A stretch of DNA of 64,000 bases. Origin: Owenia fusiformis (lineage: Eukaryota; Annelida; Polychaeta; Sabellida; Oweniidae). Below, one piece after another: positions 24,801-36,800 of the stretch. Location: positions 31,501,259 through 31,565,258 of the forward strand of contig CAIIXF020000009.1 of NCBI GenBank assembly GCA_903813345.2. The letters are read 5' to 3'. Position numbers and translations under genes: made by a program. A model generated the notes under the pieces. That model was not told where the DNA came from. It saw nothing but the letters and a program-made list of their open reading frames with translations, and did not search any database. Position 1 is the first letter of the stretch; each line of letters starts with the position of its first letter.

Positions 24801-27800
24801 TATAGACACATGATTAATATGGTTCATACAGTTTGTGTATTTTATGTTTTTATGACCACAATTAAGGGTTATAGACACATGATTAATATGGTTCATACAG
24901 TTTGTGTATTTTATGTTTTTATGACCACAATTAAGGGTTATAGACAGTCACATGTTTAATATGGTTCATACAGTTTGTGTATTTTATGTTTCATCTGAAT
25001 GCCATTGAACTATATATTGAGAAGGCTATCGGAAAAAAACATGATCCAACCTTAGCTGTATTACAGCCTGAAAGAGATAAAGTTGTACATTGTTGGAAAG
25101 AATTCAAGAACATTATTCAGCCTGTGAAAAACATACAGATAAATATGTAATTTTGAAGCTGTCAAACTTTTATGGTCTCTCTGATATTTCAGTACATTCT
25201 GCTTCTTACAGACCTCAATCGAAGCAAATTTGTGTACATGAATCTAATGATTTCTAATTTTTTAGGGATTCCTCCTTGGAAAAATCGTAAGAGGCGTTGA
25301 ACAATTCATAAACGCTGAGAATATGACAGCTGATGATATTGTTGACATTAAGAAGGTTCTTCCAATTATGGGCATATCCATCTTCGAGAAGTTAAATGAT
25401 ACCGCATTGTTTGATGTCTTTGAAAACATTAGTGATGTGACTGGATGGCCAGATGACTTGGTGAGTTTTCTAAGGTTATTCTACAGAGTGTCAAAAAACA
25501 ACAGCACCCCCTCTACAGCAAAATGTACATATTGTGACATGGTGTGTCATATCCCATTTTAAAGACAATTAGATTCTGGATTCATCTGTAGCTATCTAGT
25601 ATCTATTAGGTGTATATTATAGAAATCAGAACAATTAAGCTAATTTAAAATTGACATTTCTGACGTTTGGATTCTTTACTTTAGAATACTCTTGGGTCTA
25701 TGTGTTGTTGACTTGAGTGCATGCATGCATGAAGAATGTCCTTAGTTTAAGTGTAATGTTAAAAATCACCATAGCAAAACATCCTCATCCATATTATGAG
25801 ACTATCAAAGAGCATAACTATTGTAAAAATAACTACAAAGGTAATATGTATATCTACAATAACAACCATAACATGCATATAACAATCAAATACATCTTAT
25901 AATATACCATAACCAACACAATGTATACCCTAGATGTACTTGAAATTCAAATTCCCATTAAAAAAACATCCAAAATAGCACTCATAAATTCCATCAACTC
26001 TAGAAAGGATTTGTAGTAAATAAATGGAAATATTAAAGAACACTATGTGCAGTTGTATTACTCTATGCATAAAAGCCTATAATATGTTTGGATGAAATAA
26101 ATTGTCCCTTGTATTCATTAACCACCAGTATATCACCTTTAATTCATGGATTATCACGTGCGTGATGGTCTTGTATGGTTTCTATCAAGAAAGTCAATGT
26201 AAGCAGCAATAGCATGTTTACACATAAATATAATCACACTACTATACCTAACACCTAGAAATGCATAAGATACTTTGTTTGTCTAATTGAATTGTTTAAT
26301 ATATTTTTGAAAGTGCCTTACTGGCATCTAATTTTCAACCGATAAACCATTCATAAGGAACAGACAAATAAAAACAAATACATAATTATTACTAATAAGC
26401 CAAATGGGTTGCTCATGAACACCAAATGCAAGGTATAGTAGTGTGATAATGTATGTTAATTGTTTATAGGGACGTGATATGGCCAAATTTGCTATTAAGA
26501 AAATGGGTGGAGCAAATAACTTGGACAGTGGTAAATTTGGAAAACTCGGGAGCCTTGGTGGTTACATGAACACTGATGAAATTGATATGCTGAGTGATGA
26601 CGTAATCTCAGATAATCTCGACTCCCTAAATAATCTGAGATTAAGTAAAGCTGGTCAGAAAAAACTTCTGAAAAAGGTCAGTGGAATTATAAATACATCT
26701 GAGTTACATACATCTGAGTTATTTTATAATTGATCAATATTTCGTTGTAAATGTTGAGAATTTGAATTTGAAAACAATTTTTGCGCACAGTTGATGGTCA
26801 TAACAAAGTTGTTTTAATTATTTCTAGACATTTTCATTCAAGATGCTGGATTGAAAGCCCATGTAGGCCAATATGACAATTTTCTATTTCCTATATATCT
26901 TGTTACAATTTCAACATGTCTTGAATGAGTGTCTACTCCTTTAAGGTCTTTTGTAGTTATATGTACAATAAAATAGGATGCAAATAAATACTGAGATAAA
27001 GAATAAGTTAATTTCCTTTACTTGGTGTATATTCCAAATAAGTTCAAAATATTTCTTTAGATGGAATCTGCAGGAGGTAACCTCTTAGAGAATGCTGTAC
27101 AAAATGGTACAGTGGGCAAACTGATGAAGAAATTGCCACTGAAGAAGTTGAAGGAATTGGGAGGAAGTGCGCTTGGGTTTCAACCAGAAAGCAGACCAAT
27201 GGACATTGAATGTGACAAGTCAACTGTAAGTATTGGTATAAACTAAATATTACTCTTTTATGTATAAAACCTTTTTAATCCCATTTAAAAGCAAAATGCT
27301 CATTTCTAATTCAGCGAGATAGACTTTACAATTCATTTTACATTATGAATTTACCAATTAATTTATAAGCTGTACATGTTTGCTTAAGCTTAGTTCATAT
27401 TCAAGTGCTCTACCTGGTCAAATGACCCAAATGTTGTCCAATCAGCCAGCATGATGTCATTAATTTGAAAATTTTGTTGATGATTTATGATTGATATTAT
27501 AGAGAAAGACAAAGCTACTAAGATCATATCAAAGAGGTAACCTAAATATGATACATATTTGAGGATTTAACTCAAAATAGGATGATAAAGAAATATTTCC
27601 TGTGATGTATTGATGGTTTTATTAACTCTGATTGTAGTGCAAGGAAATGTTTAAAATGACAAAAGCCAATGGACTTGGAGAAATATCCCAAAATGCAAGA
27701 AAGTACAATATGAAGACTATCAAGAATATGGGAAAAGTTGCCTGCGGTATGGGATGTCCAGAAATCATTGGTCTTCCAAAGAAAAGAGAAACTTTCAAGA

Positions 27801-30800
27801 TTGTCAAGCACATGGGAGAACTTAGATGTCTAGGAGAGGTGGAGGTGAGTGCTTCTCAGATGAAAATGTATAATTGACCAATCACATCAGATCATCTTAG
27901 AGTGGAACGCATAATTGACCAATCAGATTAGATCATCTCAGATGGAAATGTTTTTAATTGACCAATCAGATTAGATCATCTCAGATGGATATGTATAATT
28001 GCCCAATCAGATTAGATCATATTAGAGTGAATTGTATAATTGACCAATCAGATAAGATCATCTCTGATGGAAATGTATAATTGACCAATCAGATTAGATC
28101 ATATAAAAGTGAATTGTATAATTAACCAATCGGATTAGGTCATCTCAGAGTGAAATGTATAATTGACCAATCAGATTAGATCATGTCAGAGGGAAATATA
28201 TAATTGACCAATCGGATGAGATCAACTCAGATGGTATTGTATAATTGACCAATCGGATTAGATCATCTCAGATTGAAATGTATAATTGACCAATCGGATT
28301 AGATCAACTCAGATGGAATTGTATAATTGACCAATCAGATTAGATCAATTCCTGACATTGTCTAATTTAAAAAATTTGCAAAATGAGTGTAAATGTTTGG
28401 CTGGAACAGTCAAATATTCAGATCAGTTTCACCAGAGATCACTATTCTACCATGGCAACATGCATAGCATACCATGATTCTATGAGGAGAACTGTAAAGG
28501 TATTCTTGATATGACACTCTGGGTTGGGCTCCATCCATAGTGTGATGAACGCACCCCCCCCCCTCCCCCATAACTCCCATAAAAGAGCTTTGAAATGCTT
28601 TTATTTCAAATTTCTAGCTCAATTTTGAAGGAAGTTACATAAATATTAGTAAAATTCAAAATAAATCTTTAAAAAAAATTTTGACTTGCTAAATGCCCTG
28701 TTCACACCCCCTGACCAAAAACTGAATTTTGTTTTGACTATCACCCCCCCCCCCCCCCCTGGCTGAAAGCTGGTTACACCCATGCCCCATCTATTACTGA
28801 TGTTCCTATTATACATTCCTGTGGATTGTTTACCCTATACTATGTATTATGTTGTAGCAAAAGTGCATGGCTTACAAGATCAAATCTATGATGGAGTTTA
28901 ACAACCAGACGAAACTTAATCAATTTGCAACCAGAGAGAACATCAAGAGTGTTTCTCAATTCTTCAAATTTTTCAAGTGAGTAAGAAATTAGTACACAAA
29001 TTCTTGATTATACAGTCTTTTTCAAATTGCTGTTGTATTATTGGTGTTGTATTACCCAGTCATTTCTCAGAATTTAAGCATCCACTTTGGATCTGTTTCG
29101 CTAGAAAAACAAATAGTTTATAATATTCTTCTTCTTTGTCACTAGTGCTTCCGACTTGCGTAAGCTACCACAACAACGTTGCTACGATATCCTATCAGGA
29201 ATGGGCCGTGAGGATTTCAGTAAAGTACGACGCTCTCAATTGACCGAGTTGAAGAACTTTGCTCTTAGCTGCAAGGTAAGCAATACATTTTTCCAAAACA
29301 AATACAACACATAAAATATATTAATCATCCAAATATTTTGTTTGTCTAAGTGAACAGAAAATTTAATTTGTAATGTTCGTAAATGTTGAAATATGATTAA
29401 CAAATCAAATTGCTTCAACCATTTATAAAATATAATAATTTTGTATTCAGAGACATGTTTTTGTTTTTTTTATTCAACAGTAATATTACATACATTTAAT
29501 ACAACATTCTAACAGCTTGATATCCTTTTGGATATATAAAGCATTTAATTACAATAGTTTGTTCTTAAATAATGGCTTGTTCACTATACTACTTCTTGCT
29601 GAATCTTATAAAAAACTAAATTTGAATAAGGAAAGAAAGTGGAAAAATGAGAAATGCAGGTATTATATTACATTCAGCATTTTCTACATTATACTATCTT
29701 AATTTTACTCTATATTTATGATATAACATACATAACATACATGTTAATGATATGAATAAGTCTCTGATACAGTATATTAACTTAAGTGCTAAATAATGTA
29801 CTTATAGTCTTGCTCAAAGACTGTATCCACCCTGCCCCCCCCCCCCCCATCACCTTCACTCTCTTTACCTGGCAATATACAGAGAGAGGGATAAGGGGGG
29901 AGTACAGGGTCTTTTAAGCAAGACTAATGTACTTATAAAATACTAAATATCATTTTGTACAATAAAACAACATTTCAGAACAAGGAAGATGGAAATAGTT
30001 CAATCACAACAGATGATATGATGCTTATTGGAGACATTGCATGTGGAATGGAAGAAAAGGATGTTGCAAGGTTCAGTGTGGAGGCCATTACAGACATGCT
30101 CTTCAAATGGCAGGCTAGATGTGTCATTCAGCCACATATTGTCCGTGCTCTACTCAACAAAGTCAAAATGACCTTGAATATGTAAGTTTTGAAAAACATA
30201 TAAAAAGCATTGTATTAATTCACAGTAGGCATTTTAAATTGGTGCATGATTCTCATTTTTACCAAATTTTTCAGTCAGATAGCCTTATTTTTTTCTAATA
30301 GTGAGTGTTAATGGGTTTTCAGGTGGGTTCAATCCTATTTTAAAATTTCAGATGCGTAAAGCACCCATTTGCTTTAATACAAGGGAAATCCATGAAGATT
30401 TTTTAAATACTTAGTGCGTTTCAGGGAAATAATGGTAGAATTATGGATTTTTTCTCAAACTTGGAAGTTAATATCATTTAACCAGGTGCTGAACCCTTTT
30501 GCAAATATGAGAATTGCATACCACCCTGCTGAAAATGTGTTTGCATCCTGTTGAAATTGTGAAAAATTTGACTAAAACATGAAAAATTAGGATGATCGAA
30601 TAAAAAAAATTTGAGAAATTACAAAATTTTTCAATCTATTTCATGTTAAACCAACTTTCATCGTGTTTATAAGGGAAATATGAGACAAATCGGTTTTATA
30701 TGGATTGGATAATGATTATAGGTATAGGAATATGTAATCTTCTGCAGTGCCTGATGTATTAAGATTATCTCCCTCTGTTAAAAATATAGTTTTTTACAAA

Positions 30801-33800
30801 TCTAGATATATTTCGCAAGTATATTGGTGTGTCTTCACGAATAAAAATATATGCTCAGATCAAAACTTTTTATTTTATTTGCATGAGCTCCACATTTGAA
30901 ATTACATGTTTGTTTCAGTTCTGCTGGGGATCTAACACAGAAAGAAATGGTACAATTGGGTGCTTTCATGACATATTTGGAGCCTAGTGATTTTGCTCAG
31001 TTGAACAGGGTAGGTACTCATAAAAATGAAAATAGCGCATATACTATTTGATTGTTTCATCATGCATTGTATGCAATCTAAAATAAAAGCAGTGAAATTC
31101 AATTCACTTGAATTTCTGAGAAATAATCAATGCTAAATAATAGTGTAACCAAATAATATATTATATGCAGAGCAACAAAAATATACAAAAAGGCAGGGTA
31201 TATTATGAAAATTGATCTCTAAATTCCAGACTGAAGTGAGAAAAGCTATCCCTCGTTTAATGAAACAATTCCAAGCATTTGAGGGAATGCGCAAGCTTCG
31301 TGAGCATAACTATGTCATGGACTTGAACAGCACTGAGACTGCTGATCTACTGGCAGGAAGAGACGCTATTTATGGTGCCATCTTGGATGGTATTACATCA
31401 GATGGTCAATCAAGAAAGAAGAGATCTGGAAGTAAGCCCATTTGTATTTTAGTTATCTCGTAGGAATACTATACATATGTTTACCTGGTACTGGTTTGTT
31501 AATTAATATGGAACTACAACTGCTGTATTTATGATAGTTTATGTAGTGTTGTGCTAGTTATACAAAGCTTTTGTTAATGTTAACTTTTCCATGCCAACTT
31601 TTCTCATGTATTGTCAGCCTTGTGCTATATTGACTATATTATCAATTCATGCTTTTGAATATATTATCTATATGTATCTATCATGTAACTTGTGCTGTAT
31701 CTATCAGGGAACTTGTGCTGTATTTCTCATGTAATTTGTGCTGTATCAGTCAAACTTGTGCTGTATCTAGCATGTAACTTGTGCCGTATCTAGCATGTAA
31801 CTTGTGCTGTATCTATCAGGGAATTTGTGCTGTATTTCTCATGTAACTTGTGCTGTATCTATCACGAAACTTGTACTTTATCAATCATCAAACTTGTGCT
31901 GTATCTATCATGTTTCTTGTGCTGTATTTCTCATGTAACTTGTGCTGTATAAATCACAGAATTTGTGCTGGATCTATCATGTTTCTTGTGCTGTATTTCT
32001 CATGTAACTTGTGCTGTATAAATCACAGAACTTGTGCTGTATCTATCATGTAATTTGTGCTGTATCTATCATGTAACTTGTGCTATATCTCTCATGGAAG
32101 TTGACATATGATATATTTTGTGATATATATGTCATTAAACTTGTACTAAATCTTTTGTGGATCTCATGCTATAAACAACTTGCAGGCTCCCTTACATGCA
32201 GTGAGATTAAGATGTTGGATGACGCAGCTGCTCAGATGACCACAACTCAGCTCTCTAACCTCGCAGACAGTGACTTTGTTGACTGTGCAGCAACAATGGG
32301 TTCAAATGAAGGATGGAGTCAGGAACAGAAGGTTGCCCTTAGTGAAGTGGCTGGACGTGAAACTGTAAGCATCTGAAAATAAATTCTTTCTAAAAATCAG
32401 AGACTTTGTGTATGTATAAGCATCTTTAATTAACATTTTTAGTAAAAAATACATTTTGTTTCTGAAACACAATGCACTATTCGCCATTATACAGTGTCTG
32501 CATTGGGGTTAAGTATTGCACATTTGAGGACAGATTGTAGTCCCAGAGTAGTTATGGTTGAAATAATGTCTCACTTCATTGAATGCATCAATTGGCGGTC
32601 AAGAAAATGCTTTTTCATTCCACTGCCTGTGAATTTTGTAATGAATTTTCCCCATTTTTCTGAAACTTATATACAAGACACAATATTTATTATAATTGGC
32701 TAAATCTGTTGCACTATTCATATATATCATAACTTAGGTATGGGGTAGCCATTCTACATGGGACAATGATGATATCGCAAAGGCTGGCATCATGACCCAG
32801 GGTCTTAGTGCAGCCAACATTGCCATGCTTAATATCACCTCAGTTGACACACTGGCTTCACTTGGTCAGTATAGTGGATGGGAGGCAACACAGGTGAGTC
32901 AGCAATACAATACTATACAATGCAATACAGTGTAATGCAATGCAATACAATACAATACAAATGGAATGCAATGTAATTAAATCAATAGTATTATATTATA
33001 TATTATACTTGTATGCTCTTCATACACTACTGATATAATTTAAAGTGGCAGACAAGTTTATAGACTGTAAATTGTTGGAAACAATCGTTTTTAATAAACA
33101 TGCCATCATGCGCCTTTAACAATCCTTGATTTAATATTACTGGATATATACTGGATAAAATATGGGATTAATTGAAGGATTAAGATGCAGAAATGGTCAG
33201 TTCTTTAAAATACTGAAAATTGTGGCACTTACAAGAGATGAGTGGAAAATGTGTCTCATTATCAATTTTCCAAGAGAATATATCCAACTTTATTGATGGG
33301 AGCCATGTATTGGACATAATAAGAGATTTATTTAAAAACAAAGTAAATTAATTAATATTTGTTTTGTTTGTAGTTGGAAGCTGGATTCACAGCATTTTTG
33401 ACAAACACCAAAGGTGGATCTATTGGAAGTGTCGACTCTACAGATCTTGGTTCCATGGGAGAGTTTGGCTGTGGTGCCACCGTCAGTGAGATTGGTAGTA
33501 TGAGCACTGCATACGCGTAAGTCATCATATTACATCCTAAAGATCATGTTTTGAAATTAATAAATAATTATACAAAAGAGGGGAGTAAGGAGACAACTTG
33601 CAACTGTGAAATTGAAGTTCAATAAAGTATTTTATTCCATTAACAAAAACCTCATCTTTATACTGTTGCGGCGTGTTGCCTCACTTATTTTTTTGATATT
33701 ACTTTACAGTGAAGCTTCTAGTGATGTAGGTTCCCTGACTAGCTGTAGCTCTGAACAACAAGCTGCCTATGCTACACTAGCTGTCAGTGCATTCGGCTCT

Positions 33801-36800
33801 AACGTCACTGCATGGTCTGAATCCGATGTGGCATCAGTTGGTAACATGGTCGGTGGACTCAGTGAGTCAGACCTTACTAAACTCACAGAGACACAGATTC
33901 AAGCCATGAGTCCTGCGAGTGTTTCTAGCATCCCTGCGGCTAAGTTCAGTGTAAGTATCCCCAATCATTCTGATACTCATAGCATCTTTCTGTTTCACCT
34001 GAAACATGCTCTGATATTATGAGGCATATTCTGTGATCTGAGCACATCAGATGGGAAGAGTTATAACTGTCAAAAAGTGTGATAGTTATCATGTAATCAT
34101 TTACCTAATGTCAATACATTACATAATAGGCATTGTATTTAACAGCAGATATTAGCACAGGTACGTGTACACAGGTTTAATGACCCCAATTAAATGAAAT
34201 ATGAGCTGGGATGAAAGATCTCAAAAATCCTCAATTTTGGGCTCTCCTGGATCGCCAAATCAAGCTCATTATATCATGGCATCTCAGGGCTGAGAAGAAA
34301 TGAGATGTCATGGTATATCATGATGATCCCCAATAGGGTGGACTGACTTTTCAAATAAGCAATCGTTTTCATTGTACCTAAACAGGTAGAATATTGTCAC
34401 AAAGTTTGACAAACTTTTTTATGTCAGTATGTTTTAAAGGTGCAATAATTAGTGCAGAGGGGTCATTCAACGATCATGGACCAGTGTCAAAATATATTTA
34501 AGTTTGGATATTTCATCAAGACTAACATCTATTTTTATTATCTACAAAGATACCCCCTAGATAAACATTATTTTAGCTGATATTCCTCTTGAAACATAGT
34601 GGATCTTAAAAATATAAAAGTGGAAGTCCCCTTTTTCAAGCTTTGAACTGAATTTACACTTCTTAATGCTGAAATTGATAATTTATTCATACATTTTAAG
34701 AAAATAGGTATGTCAAAGAAGATGTTAAACCAAATGTTGCCTTGATAGCTCAGAAAAAATGAAAAAACTTTCCTATTTTCTCTACAGTCCTTATTGCCCC
34801 TTTAAGGCAAACCAGTTGACGGGTTGATATGAAGTTAGAGATCGTTTCTTGGTATACAAATTCAGAACTGATTAGTTTTTGGGTATGCTACATAAATTCT
34901 GAGATGTCTACTTTGGGTTTTAGGTACAAATTATTCACACTGTGTAGTGTGTGTTATACCGAGACAATTTGCTTTGTACATTTGACACTTGAGTGCTTTG
35001 CTTTGAATGATCATATTCAAGTTTAATTCATACGAAATTTTTTTTGTTTTACTTTTTTATCACACCATCGGTGGGATATAGTCGTCATACTGGTCGTGAT
35101 CGTGATCGTGGTCGTGATCGTGGTCGTGGTCGTGATCGTGATCGTCCCGCTTTTTGTCATCGCCGTTTAAGGAAAACTGCTCATCAGATTTTCTCCAAAT
35201 TCGCAGAGATGATAGAGCATATGAAGTACTAGAGCTGATTAACTTTTGGGTGGCCATCTTGTTTTCTGGCGGCCATTTTGAAGGTTTTTCGAAAAATCTT
35301 GTCATCGCCATTTCAGAAAAACCGCTCATTGGATTTCCTTCAAATTTACACAAATGATAGAGAATATCAAGTACTAGAGCTGATTAACTTTTGGGCGGCC
35401 ATCTTGTTTTCTGGCAGCCATTTTGAAGATTTTTCGAAAAATCTTGTCATCGCCATTTCAGAAAATCCGCTCATCGGATTTCCTTCAAATTTACACACAT
35501 GATAGAGGATATCAAGTACTAGAGCTGATTAACTTTTGGGCGGCCATCTTGTTTTCTGGTGGCCATTTTGAAGGTTTTTCGAAAAATCTTGTCATTGCCA
35601 TTTCAGGAAAACCGCTCATCGGATTTCCTTCAAAGGACAATTCTCGGTTTGGAGAACGAAGTTCATCAATCTAAATGAGCATTATTCCTGCTTCGGACAA
35701 ATTTGATTTTTTTTACATAATATAGATTTGAATGTCTTCTTTTGAATAGTCATAATTTAATTTGGGTAATATTTCTAGATTTTTCGCAAAAAAATATTAG
35801 CTCAGTACACTGATGGACTTCTTTCCCCGAATCGAGACTTGTATTTATATTGATTCGGTCTATTTGAGCATTATCCCTGCTTCAGACCAATTTGTTATCT
35901 TTACATCTTGTAGATTTAAATGTCCTCTTTTGAATATTCATAGTTTAATTTGGGTAATATTTCTATATTTTTCATGAAAAACATTATTAGCCCAGGAGAC
36001 TGTTCTCCAAACCGAGAGTCGTCCTTTACACAAATGATAGAGGATATCAAGTACTAGAGCTGATTAACTTTTGGGTGGCCATCTTGTTTTCTGGTGGCCA
36101 TTTTGAAGTTTTTTTGAAAAATCTTGTCATCGCCGTTTCAGGAAAACCGCTCATCGGATTTCCTTCAAATTTACACACATGATAGAGGATATCAAGTACT
36201 AGAGCTGATTAACTTTGTGGCAGCCATCTTGTTTTCTGGTGGCCATTTCAAGTTTTTACGAAAAAATCTTGTCATCGCCAATTTAGGAAAACCGCTCAAC
36301 GGATTTCCTTCAAATTCGCACAGATGATAGAGGATATCAAGTACTAGAACTGATTAACTTTTGGGCGGCCATCTTGTTTTCTTGTGGCCATTTTTAAGGT
36401 TTTTCGTAAAATCTTGTCATCGCCATTTCAGGAAAACTGCTCATCGGATTTCCTGTACATGATAGGGGATATCAAGTTCTAGAACTTATTAAATTTTGGG
36501 TGGCCATTTTGTTTTCTGGCGGCCATTTTGAAGGTTTTTCGATAAATCTTCGCATCGAAAACAATCCACTTTGTCATATTGCCTTAAATTTTAGCTCAAG
36601 ATGTGAGCACTTGATTAATATGACCACAGCCAACATTTTTTTCTTGTTCTTGAAATTTGTAAACATAATAGGAGAACAGTTTTCCTGGTTCATAGTGTCT
36701 GCCTATTTGATGGTGTGATCTCGTTCACGTCCTGTGCCTTGTTCTGAGTAGATGTTGATATGTGATAAATTAGTTCACAACATCGTAATAGTTGAGCAAT

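Noticed and set aside
27572-27813. Minus-strand frames over exon 14
   Set aside because: Antisense shadow of a coding exon with good splice sites on the plus strand.
35060-35353. Minus-strand frame with a His-Asp repeat
   Set aside because: It translates the (GTGATC)n repeat; no start context or domain, and it lies inside a transposon-like element.
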